Shown: one piece after another, positions 26,550 to 34,582 of the stretch
How the letters are laid out: the number at the start of each line of letters is the position of its first letter
Numbering within the stretch: the stretch's first letter is position 1
Source: Salinicola corii
GTDB taxonomy: Bacteria; Pseudomonadota; Gammaproteobacteria; Pseudomonadales; Halomonadaceae
Direction of reading: 5' to 3'
Assembly (NCBI RefSeq): GCF_008298015.1
Contig: NZ_VTPX01000002.1
Location: 62,001-126,000 of the forward strand
Length of the DNA stretch: 64,000 bases
The notes under the pieces: generated by a model
Seen by the model: the letters and a program-made list of their open reading frames with translations, nothing else
Database searches by the model: none
Told to the model about the DNA's origin: nothing
Position numbers and translations under genes: made by a program

Positions 26550-27560
26550 ATGCCAGTATTCAGACAGGCTTGGATCGTTGCGTTAGGTTGCGCCACTCTC
26601 GTGGCGTCGGCAGCAGTCAGTGCCGAAACGCTCAGGCTGTCCAGTGAAACCAGTGACTCCACCAGCCGCAATATGGGCGCCGAGCGTTTTGCCCAGCTAG
26701 TCGATGAGGCGACCAACGGTGACATGCAGGTTCGTGTATTCGGCAATGCGGTGCTGTCTGGCGGCGATCAATTGCGCCAGGCGGAAATGGTGGGGCGTGG
26801 GGACATCGACTTCGTGCTCTCGACCGCTATATCGGTGTCGCCGTTGATACCGGAAATGGCGGTCTTCTCCCTGCCTTACCTGTATCGCAACTACGACGAG
26901 GTCGATGCCACGCTCGAGGGCGAACCGGCTCGTCGGATGGAGCAGATCATGGCAGAGCATGGTCTGGTCGTGCTCGGCTGGGGGGAGAGCGGTTTCCGCG
27001 AGCTGACCAACAGCGTCAAGCCGGTATCCTCGCCCGACGATCTGCGCGGCATGAAGGTTCGCGTTGCCGGTCCGATGTTCATCGACGTCATGGATGAGCT
27101 GGGTGCCAACCCGCAGCAGATCCAGTGGACCGAAACCTTTTCGGCGCTGCAGCAGGGTGTGGTCGATGGGCAGGAGAATCCTGTCGGCGCCATCATCGTG
27201 CCGCAGCGGATTTACGAGGTTCAGACTTACCTGACCGACTGGCACTACTCATACGATCCCGCCTTCCTTGCCGTCAGTCGGGCGAAATGGGACTCCTGGA
27301 GTCCCGATATGCAGACGACTATGCGCCAGGCCGCCGAGGAGGCGATGGCGTATCAGAAATCACTCACTCGCGAACAGACCGAGTCCGGATACGACATCCT
27401 TGTCGAGCATGGCATGAAGGTCACGCGGCTGGAGGATGCCGAGCTGGCGGCTTTTCAGCAGGCCACGCGCCAGACGTTCGATTCCTGGTCCCGGAAGGTC
27501 GGCCCTGAGCTGGTCGAAAGTTTCGAGCAAACCATAGCTGGGGTGCGTGACGCTGAATGA
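26550..27560 (+). CDS. TRAP transporter substrate-binding protein, DctP type (second copy)
   Basis: A 336-residue periplasmic protein starting MPVFRQAWIV at 26550, 6 nt after AGGAG, with a signal peptide ending AAVSA/ETLRL. It shares long identical stretches with the divergent DctP, including VSPLIPEMAVFSLPYL-like and ANPQQIQWTETFSALQQG segments, and keeps the conserved arginine in LRGMKVRVAG. No separate permease genes accompany it, so it may share DctQM with the first copy. An ORF for a dehydrogenase follows 69 bases downstream. Confidence 0.92.
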   Translation: MPVFRQAWIVALGCATLVASAAVSAETLRLSSETSDSTSRNMGAERFAQLVDEATNGDMQVRVFGNAVLSGGDQLRQAEMVGRGDIDFVLSTAISVSPLIPEMAVFSLPYLYRNYDEVDATLEGEPARRMEQIMAEHGLVVLGWGESGFRELTNSVKPVSSPDDLRGMKVRVAGPMFIDVMDELGANPQQIQWTETFSALQQGVVDGQENPVGAIIVPQRIYEVQTYLTDWHYSYDPAFLAVSRAKWDSWSPDMQTTMRQAAEEAMAYQKSLTREQTESGYDILVEHGMKVTRLEDAELAAFQQATRQTFDSWSRKVGPELVESFEQTIAGVRDAE

Positions 27561-27579
27561 CTCGGCATCGGGCATCGAG

Positions 27580-27603
27580 CCGGCCGTCATGTCCATCGGC
27601 CGG
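27580..27603 (+). terminator. Possible attenuating hairpin after the second dctP
   Basis: CCGGCCG (27580-27586) pairs with CGGCCGG (27597-27603) across a 10-base loop between dctP and the SDR gene. With no T-run it could be a partial terminator or an mRNA-stabilising element, raising binding protein over the enzyme downstream. Weak evidence. Confidence 0.3.
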
Positions 27604-27629
27604 TGCACAACAGTTGCGAGGAGGCGAAC

Positions 27630-28433
27630 ATGAAGGCGTTGCTGAATGACAGGCGCGTTATGGTTGTGGGGGCCGGCTCCTGTGGTGAGGGCTGGGGGAA
27701 TGGTAAGGCAGCGGCTGTGGCCTACGCCCGTGAAGGTGCTCGCGTGATCGCCGTGGATCGCGACCTGGAGGCGGCGCGCGCAACCCAGGCCTTGATTCAG
27801 GCCGAAGGGGGATTCTGCGAAACGGTAGCGGCAGACGTGAGCCGAACCGATGACATCATTGCAATGGTCGAAGCCGCAATGGGGCATCTGGGGGGTATCG
27901 ATGTGCTGCACAACAACGTGGGCATTGCCATCACGGGAGGCCCCGAGGAGACGTCGGAGGAGGAGTGGGAGCGTGTCTTGCGAATCAATCAGACCAGCGT
28001 TTTTCTGATCTGCAAGCACGTACTGCCGATCATGCGCCGGCAAGGCGCGGGAAGCATCGTGAATATCTCCTCGATTGCCGCGCTGCGCTGGATCGGTTTC
28101 GCCTACTCGGCCTACACCACTTCCAAGGCGGCGATCGTCGCCTTCACCGAGAATCTGGCGGCTCAGTATGCTGCCGACGGCATCCGCGCCAACTGCATAC
28201 TGCCTGGGCTCATGAACACGCCAATGATCCATGCGCCATTGACGGCGGCCTACGGTGGTGATGCCGAGGCGATGATCGAGAAGCGCAATCGCCAATGTCC
28301 CATGGGGTTCATGGGGGATGCCTGGGACGTTGCCAACGCCTCGCTGTTTCTCGCCTCCGACATGGCACGATATGTCACCGGCGTCAGCCTGAATGTCGAC
28401 GGAGGGTTCTCGCTGCGTGCCGCCGTCGGATGA
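27630..28433 (+). CDS. Short-chain dehydrogenase/reductase
   Basis: A 267-residue classical SDR starting MKALLNDRRVMVVGAG at 27630, after GAGGAGGCGAAC. The dinucleotide-binding loop is a longer variant, GAGSCGEGWGNGKAAA, instead of TGxxxGxG. The rest is standard: NNVG, NISSIAAL with the catalytic serine, YTTSK with the catalytic Tyr and Lys, and a C-terminal VDGGFSL. Such enzymes oxidise or reduce hydroxy/keto groups with NAD(P). It lies between the transporter and the CoA-pathway genes, so oxidation of a hydroxyacyl intermediate is a reasonable guess. Confidence 0.9.
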   Translation: MKALLNDRRVMVVGAGSCGEGWGNGKAAAVAYAREGARVIAVDRDLEAARATQALIQAEGGFCETVAADVSRTDDIIAMVEAAMGHLGGIDVLHNNVGIAITGGPEETSEEEWERVLRINQTSVFLICKHVLPIMRRQGAGSIVNISSIAALRWIGFAYSAYTTSKAAIVAFTENLAAQYAADGIRANCILPGLMNTPMIHAPLTAAYGGDAEAMIEKRNRQCPMGFMGDAWDVANASLFLASDMARYVTGVSLNVDGGFSLRAAVG

Positions 28434-28451
28434 GCCGGACAGTCCGGCTCA
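28431..28451. terminator. Palindrome formed by the two convergent stop codons
   Basis: TGAGCCGGA (28431-28439) and its exact complement TCCGGCTCA (28443-28451) surround CAG. The outer three bases on each side are the TGA stop codons of the SDR gene (plus) and the IclR gene (minus). The hairpin could terminate both transcripts, though no T-run is present. Confidence 0.6.
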
Positions 28452-29234
28452 CCTGGTCATCTGGGCTTTTCGGATCTTCGCCTTGAGGGCCTGGGCTTCC
28501 TTTACCAGGCGCGGGCCCAGCTCGCGCTGGCGATCCGGTTGCATGCGGCTCTCGATGGCGGCAACCGAGAGAGAGCCCAGCACCCGGCCGTGACAATCAC
28601 GCACCGCGGCACCGATCCCCCACGAGCCGGAAACCACCGAGCCGCGGTTGATGCCGTAACCCAGTGCGCGGCACTCGGCAATGCGGGGGCGATGATCCTC
28701 GCGCTGATCGTTGGGGAAGCACGCAGCGCACTCCTCCGCGTTGGCCTCCAGGCACTGCTCGATCTCGTCGTCGTCCATGGCGGCGAGCATGGCGATGCCG
28801 CCGCCGCCGACCCCGAGTGGTAGCCGCGTGCCCGGTTGCAGCACATGCGTCTTGATCGGATAGCTGCCGTCCTCGCGGATCAGGCAGATCGAATGCCATT
28901 CGCTGCGCAGCGAGAAGAAGGCGCTGTCACCAGTGTCGGCGGCGATTCGTGCCACCGGCGTCGAGGCGATCTGGCTCAGTCCATAGCGCTGGTTGGCGAT
29001 CACGCCCAGTGCATAGCACTCCGGGCCGAGAAAGTACCCCTCCTTGTCGCTTCTCTCGACCATGCCTTCGGCCATGAGCGCTTGAAGCAGGCGATGTACG
29101 GTGGGTTTGGAGAGCGTCGTCTGCTGGGTGATGTAGGCGAGCGAAACCCCCTTGCCCAGTTGTCCGGCGATGGCGCGAAGCACTTGCATGGTGCGATAGG
29201 TGGACTGAGCCCCCTGAATATGGCCTGAACTCAT
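28449..29234 (-). CDS. IclR family transcriptional regulator
   Basis: A 261-residue regulator. The N-terminal winged helix-turn-helix covers about residues 10-75 (VSLAYITQQTTLSKPTVHRL, then LMAEGMVERSDKEGYFLGPE), followed by a GAF-like effector domain with LPLGVGGGGIAMLAAM and RGSVVSGSWGIGAAVRD. ATG at 29234 is preferred over a GTG one codon earlier. IclR proteins usually bind short palindromes and sense aromatic or organic acids. It is the only regulator inside the 23-34 kb cluster and is divergent from the thiolase operon. Confidence 0.92.
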   Translation of the reverse strand: MSSGHIQGAQSTYRTMQVLRAIAGQLGKGVSLAYITQQTTLSKPTVHRLLQALMAEGMVERSDKEGYFLGPECYALGVIANQRYGLSQIASTPVARIAADTGDSAFFSLRSEWHSICLIREDGSYPIKTHVLQPGTRLPLGVGGGGIAMLAAMDDDEIEQCLEANAEECAACFPNDQREDHRPRIAECRALGYGINRGSVVSGSWGIGAAVRDCHGRVLGSLSVAAIESRMQPDRQRELGPRLVKEAQALKAKIRKAQMTR

Positions 29235-29250
29235 CACGTTGATCCTCGTG

Positions 29251-29265
29251 TTCCATAATGTGGCC
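29251..29265. promoter_or_regulatory. Degenerate copy of the TTCCAT operator near the iclR start
   Basis: TTCCAT-AAT-GTGGCC keeps one perfect arm and a weak second arm. It lies just upstream of the regulator start on the minus strand, where it could mediate autoregulation. Tentative. Confidence 0.3.
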
Positions 29266-29347
29266 TAATTATTTGGTCGATATCATCGATTTTTATGTTG
29301 AAGGCCTGATAGTCGGCGAATAACTTGAAATAAAGCCGATTTGTTTA

Positions 29348-29362
29348 TTCCATTTTATGGAA
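29348..29362. promoter_or_regulatory. Candidate IclR operator before the thiolase operon
   Basis: TTCCAT-TTT-ATGGAA is a perfect palindrome; flanking A and T extend it to ATTCCAT-TTT-ATGGAAT (29347-29363). It ends 12 bases before the ATG of the thiolase gene, covering part of the leader just before its ribosome-binding site, and lies between the divergent iclR and thiolase genes. Confidence 0.7.
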
Positions 29363-29374
29363 TCAGGAGAAAAT

Positions 29375-30544
29375 ATGTCAACTCGAGCGCGGATAGTCGG
29401 TTGGTCGCATCTTCCCTTCGGGAAACGTACCGAGCCGGACACGGAAGCGATGATCGGCCAGGTCGTGAAGGACGTTCTGCAGCATGGAGGCGTGCCGGCA
29501 GCCGATGTCGACGCCGTCTACCTGGGGGTCATGAACAACGGATTCTCCAAACAGGATTTCCAGGCCGCCCTGGTGGCGATGGCGGACGACGAGCTCATGC
29601 ACACGCCGGCGACACGGCTCGAGAACGCTTGCGCCACCGGCTCCGCCGCCCTGCATGCGGGGCTGGATTTCATCGAATCCGGCCGCGGCAGAATCGCCCT
29701 GGTGGTAGGGGCGGAGAAAATGACGTCACTGCCGACCTCGGAGGTCGGCGACGTCCTGCTGGGTGCCAGCTATCGCAAGGAAGAGATGACCGCAGGCGGC
29801 TTTCCTGGTGTCTTCGCGAGCATCGCGGATGAGTATTTTCGTCGCTACGGCGACCGGCGCGAGGAACTGGCGCTCATCGCTGCCAAAAACCACCGCAACG
29901 GCGTTGCCAATCCTTTCGCCCATGTGCGCAAGGATCTGGGGTTCGAGTTCTGCCATACCGTCAGCGACAACAATCCCATCGTGGCCGATCCGTTGCGCCG
30001 TACCGATTGTTCGCTGGTCTCCGATGGTGCCGCGGCGATCCTGCTCGCCGACGAGGAGACGGCGCTGACGCTGGAGCGGGCCATCGCTTTCCGTTCCCGG
30101 GTTCAGAAAAACGACATCATGGCCTTGAGTCGCCGTGATCCCCTGGCGTTTGCCGGTGCGGCCGGCGCCTGGCGCGCAGCATTGGAGAGTGCCCGGATTA
30201 CCCTCGATGACCTCGATTTCGTGGAAACCCATGACTGTTTCACGATCGCCGAATTGATCGAGTACGAAGCCATGGGGCTGACGGCTCCCGGTGAAGGCCA
30301 TCGTGCCATTCGCGAGGGCTGGACTTACAAGGATGGCCGGCTGCCGGTCAACCCTTCCGGCGGGCTCAAGGCCAAGGGCCATCCCGTGGGGGCTACCGGC
30401 GTCTCGATGCACGTGATGGCCTGCATGCAGCTGATGGGTGAGGCCGGCGACATGCAAATCCCCGGTGCCAACCTGGCCGGTGTGTTCAACATGGGCGGAG
30501 CCGCCGTGGCGAACTACGTCAGCGTCATGGAGCGCAGCCGATGA
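29375..30544 (+). CDS. Thiolase, SCP-x/acetyl-CoA acetyltransferase-like
   Basis: A 389-residue thiolase-fold enzyme beginning MSTRARIVGW at 29375, after CAGGAGAAAAT. The nucleophilic cysteine is Cys86 in ENACATGSAALH. ETHDCFTIAELIEYEAMGL is the SCP-x-type HDCF motif, and NPSGGLKAKGHPVGATG carries the catalytic His region. These enzymes cleave or form beta-ketoacyl-CoA, often of branched or steroid-like chains. The following gene overlaps its stop codon as ATGA, and the operon runs through the ligase and two PPC proteins. Confidence 0.92.
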   Translation: MSTRARIVGWSHLPFGKRTEPDTEAMIGQVVKDVLQHGGVPAADVDAVYLGVMNNGFSKQDFQAALVAMADDELMHTPATRLENACATGSAALHAGLDFIESGRGRIALVVGAEKMTSLPTSEVGDVLLGASYRKEEMTAGGFPGVFASIADEYFRRYGDRREELALIAAKNHRNGVANPFAHVRKDLGFEFCHTVSDNNPIVADPLRRTDCSLVSDGAAAILLADEETALTLERAIAFRSRVQKNDIMALSRRDPLAFAGAAGAWRAALESARITLDDLDFVETHDCFTIAELIEYEAMGLTAPGEGHRAIREGWTYKDGRLPVNPSGGLKAKGHPVGATGVSMHVMACMQLMGEAGDMQIPGANLAGVFNMGGAAVANYVSVMERSR

Positions 30545-32154
30545 GCGGGGCGGTACGACAGCCGGCATGCGGCATCGTGCCGGTCAGCAAGCGAGTGATG
30601 AACCTCGCCAACTTCCTGAGCCAGGCGATGCGGCGATATCCCGATGCACCGGCATTGGTGATGGGCGAAGCCTCTCTGTCATGGCGCGAGTTGGATCGGC
30701 GCGTCAGCGCGCTGGCGCTGGCGCTGAAAGCACGGGGCCTGGGCAAAGGGGATCGATTGCTGGTCCATAGCCGTAACGGTTTCGAGATGGTGGAGACCCA
30801 GCTGGCGGCGTTTCGGCTGGGGGCTGTGTGGGCACCGGCGAACTTTCGGATCTCCCCCGGCGAGGCCCAGTGGCTTGCCGAATTGACCGAAGCCAGGATC
30901 CTTGTCATCGGGGCGGAATTCGAGCGCCACTACGAGGCCATTCGCGACATCGGCCCGGGTCTCGCCTTTACCGTAAGAATTGGTGAGGGGACGTTCGGCG
31001 ATGCCGCATACGACGACTTCCTGCGCGAGTACGAGGGTCAGGCGTGCGCCAACGCCGACGTGGAGCACGATGACCCCTGCTGGTTCTTCTTCACCTCGGG
31101 CACGACGGGAAAGTCGAAGGCGGCGGTGCTGACGCATGGCCAGATGGGGTTCATCACCACCAATCACCTCTGCGATCTCATGCCCGGCACGGATCAGGCG
31201 ACCGATGCCAGTCTGGTCGTGGCACCGCTGTCCCACGGCTCGGGAATACACTACCTCACCCAACTGGCGCGTGGGGTCAAGACCGTGTTGCCCACGGCCA
31301 GTGGCTTCGATGGCGACGAGATCTGGCGTCTGATCGAGACGCATCGCATCACCAACCTGTTTACCGTGCCGACCATCGTCAAGATGCTGGTCGAGGATCC
31401 CGCCTGCGAGCGCTACGACCATTCATCGCTGCGCTACATCATCTATGCCGGCGCGCCGATGTATCGCGCCGATCAGAAACGGGCGCTCGAGCGGCTCGGC
31501 AAGGTGCTGGTGCAGTATTACGGCCTGGGCGAGGTCACTGGAAACATCACCGTGCTGCCACCGAGCCTCCATAGCGCCGATGACGGCGGCTTCAAGATCG
31601 GCACCTGCGGCTACGACAGAACCGCCATGCAGGTTTCCGTGCAGGATGACGAAGGGCGTGAACTGCCACCCCATGAAACGGGGGAGATCTGTGTCTGTGG
31701 CCTCGGTGTCTTCGCCGGCTACTACGCCAATCCGGAAGCCAATGCGAAGTCGTTCCGCCATGGCTGGTTCCGTACCGGCGACCTGGGGCATCTCGATGAA
31801 GAGGGATTTCTCTATATCACCGGGCGCGCTTCCGACATGTTCATTTCGGGGGGCTCCAACATCTATCCGCGGGAGATCGAGGAGAAGATGCTGACCCATC
31901 CCGGGATTCGGGAAGTGGCGATCGTCGGGATGCCGGACGAGCAGTGGGGGGAGGTCGGCGTCGCGGCGGTGGTGCCGTCCGAGGGTAGCCAACTGGACGT
32001 GGAAGCGCTGCAGGCTTGGGTCAAGGAGCGAGTCTCGAGCTACAAGGTGCCGCGCCGTTATCACCTCTTCGAGACGTTGCCGAAATCCAACTACGGCAAG
32101 ATCACCAAGAAGATCATCCGGCAAGCCATCGAGGATCGGGAGGCACGCTCATGA
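30541..32154 (+). CDS. Acyl-CoA synthetase (AMP-dependent ligase)
   Basis: A 537-residue ANL-family ligase forming acyl-adenylate and then acyl-CoA from a carboxylic acid. The P-loop is FFTSGTTGKSKAAVLTHG, the adenylate-binding motif YYGLGEVTGN, the hinge region GWFRTGDLGHLDEEGFLYITGR-type sequence at about residues 405-425, and the C-terminal catalytic lysine lies in KSNYGKITKK. ATG 30541 overlaps the thiolase stop; MNLANFLSQAM at 30598 is an alternative start closer to the family N-terminus. It probably activates the acid imported by the TRAP system. Confidence 0.93.
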   Translation: MSGAVRQPACGIVPVSKRVMNLANFLSQAMRRYPDAPALVMGEASLSWRELDRRVSALALALKARGLGKGDRLLVHSRNGFEMVETQLAAFRLGAVWAPANFRISPGEAQWLAELTEARILVIGAEFERHYEAIRDIGPGLAFTVRIGEGTFGDAAYDDFLREYEGQACANADVEHDDPCWFFFTSGTTGKSKAAVLTHGQMGFITTNHLCDLMPGTDQATDASLVVAPLSHGSGIHYLTQLARGVKTVLPTASGFDGDEIWRLIETHRITNLFTVPTIVKMLVEDPACERYDHSSLRYIIYAGAPMYRADQKRALERLGKVLVQYYGLGEVTGNITVLPPSLHSADDGGFKIGTCGYDRTAMQVSVQDDEGRELPPHETGEICVCGLGVFAGYYANPEANAKSFRHGWFRTGDLGHLDEEGFLYITGRASDMFISGGSNIYPREIEEKMLTHPGIREVAIVGMPDEQWGEVGVAAVVPSEGSQLDVEALQAWVKERVSSYKVPRRYHLFETLPKSNYGKITKKIIRQAIEDREARS

Positions 32155-32696
32155 GCCGCACGCTGCAGTCCGGTTATCACCGGCCCCGCATGCTGCGCCA
32201 TGTCGGTCGCTTCAGTCCGGTGCGGATCCAGAGCATGCACTATCAAAGCGGCCGTCATATCCGGCTGCTGCTCCAGCCTGGGCGCTCGCTCTATGACGCG
32301 CTGGTCCGGCCGTTGCAGGCCATCGGCGTCACCAGCGCATCGACCACCATCCTGGGTGGCCACTTCGATCATCTCGAGTACTGCGTCGCGCCTCCCGACC
32401 CGAGCGGCAAGGCCGTCATCGCCTACTCCAGCCCCATCGACGCGGGGGCGTCGTTCATGGTGTTCGGCAATGCCACCCTGGGCAAGGACATGGAAGGGCG
32501 GCCCCTGGTCCATTGCCACGCTTCCGTTCGCGTCGAGGACGGCAGCGTCAAGGGCGGCCATATCGTGCCTCAGGCATCGATCATCGGCGCCACGCCGATT
32601 TCCGTGCTGGTCACGGCGCTCGAAGGGTTCGAGCTGCGCCAGGCGTTCGACGACGAGACCAACATTCCCTTGTTGAAGCCGTTCAAGGAGTCGTGA
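32151..32696 (+). CDS. PPC (DUF296) domain protein, first of a pair
   Basis: A 181-residue protein starting at the ATG overlapping the ligase stop (ATGA). The PPC/DUF296 fold (plants and prokaryotes conserved) is indicated by LYDALVRPLQAIGVTSAST, then RPLVHCHASVRVEDGSVKGG and HIVPQASIIGATPISVLVTA. The HCHASV segment carries histidines that bind a metal in characterised prokaryotic members. Plant relatives are AT-hook DNA-binding proteins, but bacterial function is unknown. Placement inside a CoA-pathway operon points to an enzymatic or metabolite-binding role. Confidence 0.8.
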   Translation: MSRTLQSGYHRPRMLRHVGRFSPVRIQSMHYQSGRHIRLLLQPGRSLYDALVRPLQAIGVTSASTTILGGHFDHLEYCVAPPDPSGKAVIAYSSPIDAGASFMVFGNATLGKDMEGRPLVHCHASVRVEDGSVKGGHIVPQASIIGATPISVLVTALEGFELRQAFDDETNIPLLKPFKES

Positions 32697-32697
32697 C

Positions 32698-33117
32698 ATG
32701 TCGACTACGGAGACGACGCGAGTCGTGATCACAGAGTCGGGGCGGATGGGGCGCGTGGCCTACGCCCGCATTGCGCCGAACGAGGACCTCGTCCAGGGCG
32801 TCGAGAAGATGTGCTTGGCCGAGGGGTTCCGGAACGCCTTCGTGCGAGGCGGACTGGGGAGTCTGGTCGACGCCAGCCTGGGCACGCGCGATGGTGGCTA
32901 TCAGCAGATATCCGGTCCGGCGGTGGAGGTGGTCAGTATCGCCGGTGAGGTCCGCTCCGGAGCCGACGGCGTTCCCGTCGCCTCGCTGGCGGGTATCGTC
33001 GCGGACACCGATGGCAACGTCTACGGCGGGCCCTTCCTGGCCGGCTGGAATCCCGTCTGCATGACCTTCGAGGTGACGCTGGAGGAGTGGATACCCGACG
33101 GTGAAGAGCCGGCTTGA
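32698..33117 (+). CDS. PPC (DUF296) domain protein, second of a pair
   Basis: A 139-residue single-domain PPC protein beginning MSTTETTRVVITESGRMGRV just one base after the previous stop. The fold is visible in DLVQGVEKMCLAEGFRNAFV, GGLGSLVDASLGTRDGG and VYGGPFLAGWNPVCMTFEV. It lacks the HCHASV histidines of its neighbour (VASLAGIVADTDGNVYGG instead), so the pair may form a hetero-oligomer in which only one subunit binds metal. PPC proteins are usually trimers; hetero-trimers are an inference. Confidence 0.8.
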   Translation: MSTTETTRVVITESGRMGRVAYARIAPNEDLVQGVEKMCLAEGFRNAFVRGGLGSLVDASLGTRDGGYQQISGPAVEVVSIAGEVRSGADGVPVASLAGIVADTDGNVYGGPFLAGWNPVCMTFEVTLEEWIPDGEEPA

Positions 33118-33162
33118 GTGTCAGTGGCGGGTCGCGAATCGAAAGCTCACGAGGATAGCGCT

Positions 33163-33906
33163 ATGCAAGAGGCAGTGGTGGTGACCGGAGGGGCCTCCGG
33201 TATCGGTTTGGCCGTGGCAAGAACGTTGAAGACGCGGGGATTGGCGGTATGCCTCATCGATCGCTCCGAAGCCGGCCTGGCGGAAGCCTGCGCCGGGCTG
33301 GACGCGCCATCGTGCGATGGCATCGCGTGCGACGTCACCGACGAGGCGGCCATCGAAGCGGCCATCGCGGCCTTGTCCGAGCGCTACCGACTGGTCGGCG
33401 TCGTCAATTGCGCCGGTATCGGCATCGACAAGTCGACCATCGAAACGGGCGTCGAGGAGTTCCGCAGGATACTCGACGTCAACGTGGTCGGATCCTTTGT
33501 GGTGTCGCGCGAGCTGGCCCGCTACTGGACGACGCGAGGGCTCGCCGGGAGCATCGTCAATATTTCGTCGGTTTCGGGCCTCTGTGGCAACAAGGGGCGC
33601 AGTGCCTACGGCGCCTCCAAGGCCGGGCAGGATGCGCTGACCCGCGTGATGGCGTGCGAACTGGGCTCGCGGGGGATCCGCGTCAACTCCGTGGCCCCCG
33701 GGCCGATAGACACCCCGCTGGCGCGCGCCATCCATACCGACGACGTGCGCGACCAGTGGCATCAGCGCGTCTCGCTGAATCGATACGGCCAGCCCGATGA
33801 AGTCGCCAATGCGGTGGCGTTCCTGCTCTCCGACGAGGCTTCCTACGTCACGGGGCAGGTCCTGGCCGTCGATGGCGGGTTCGTCAGCGCAGGGTTGAGA
33901 GCGTAG
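33163..33906 (+). CDS. Short-chain dehydrogenase/reductase
   Basis: A 247-residue classical SDR starting MQEAVVVTGGASGIGLAVA at 33163, after CGAGGATAGCGCT. The TGGASGIG loop, NCAGIG, NISSVSGL (Ser), YGASK (Tyr/Lys) and a C-terminal VDGGFVSAG are all intact. An in-frame GTG at 33118 is less likely. It is the last gene of the thiolase operon; a second oxidation or reduction step is likely. Confidence 0.92.
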   Translation: MQEAVVVTGGASGIGLAVARTLKTRGLAVCLIDRSEAGLAEACAGLDAPSCDGIACDVTDEAAIEAAIAALSERYRLVGVVNCAGIGIDKSTIETGVEEFRRILDVNVVGSFVVSRELARYWTTRGLAGSIVNISSVSGLCGNKGRSAYGASKAGQDALTRVMACELGSRGIRVNSVAPGPIDTPLARAIHTDDVRDQWHQRVSLNRYGQPDEVANAVAFLLSDEASYVTGQVLAVDGGFVSAGLRA

Positions 33907-33987
33907 CTGTACCGAAGCCGGGCCGGTTCCCGCACCGCCACCGGCTCTCCTTTCCTGGCCATGGGGTGACGGCCCTTCATCACGACA

Positions 33988-34503
33988 TCACTCCTGCAGC
34001 GTCGCCTCGACCAGCTTCCGCATCGCCTGCTGGAGCGGTTTGACGGCGGGGCAGTCGGCGACGCCATGGCGCTGGGCGATCCAGGCCGGGTCGTTGTAGC
34101 CGAGCCAGGTCTGGCCGTCGGCATCCTGCCAGACCAGCGCCTTCATTGGCAGGTCGATCCCGGCGGTCGGGGCGCACTGCATCAGCGGCGTGCCACCCTT
34201 GGGATCGCCGAAGATGATCACTTCATTGGGCAGCAGCGCCATGCTGCGAGACATCGCGCCCTGGCGGTGATCGACCCGGGCGAATACGGTCATGCCGCTG
34301 GTCCGTGCCTGCTCGGCGAAGCGGATGGCGGTTTCGTGCACGCCGGCGTCGCTCCTGGCGACGATCATGCCGGGAACGGATGGCGTCGTCTCCTGTGCGG
34401 ATTCGGCCGGCGGTGTCGACTGCGCCGATACGCCGGCGGTGAAACCCAGCAGGCCGGCGGTGATCAGCGCGAGGCGCAGTTGGCGGAAGAACGGTCGGGG
34501 CAT
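33988..34503 (-). CDS. DUF302 domain exported protein
   Basis: A 171-residue protein starting MPRPFFRQLR at 34503, with a signal peptide ending GVSA/QSTPP. The DUF302 domain spans about residues 60-160: ETAIRFAEQARTSGMTVFAR, VDHRQGAM, PNEVIIFGDPKGGTPLMQ and LPMKALVWQDADGQTWLGYN. DUF302 proteins may bind small ligands or take part in stress responses. The gene precedes no partner of obvious related function; the antiporter gene overlaps its upstream region. Confidence 0.85.
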   Translation of the reverse strand: MPRPFFRQLRLALITAGLLGFTAGVSAQSTPPAESAQETTPSVPGMIVARSDAGVHETAIRFAEQARTSGMTVFARVDHRQGAMSRSMALLPNEVIIFGDPKGGTPLMQCAPTAGIDLPMKALVWQDADGQTWLGYNDPAWIAQRHGVADCPAVKPLQQAMRKLVEATLQE

Positions 34504-34582
34504 GTGTCGTCTCCGGGTCGAGGATGTCGTTCGGTGGTGTCGCTCGAGAATGTCGCTCGAGCGTGCGTGTTCAGCGTGTCGA

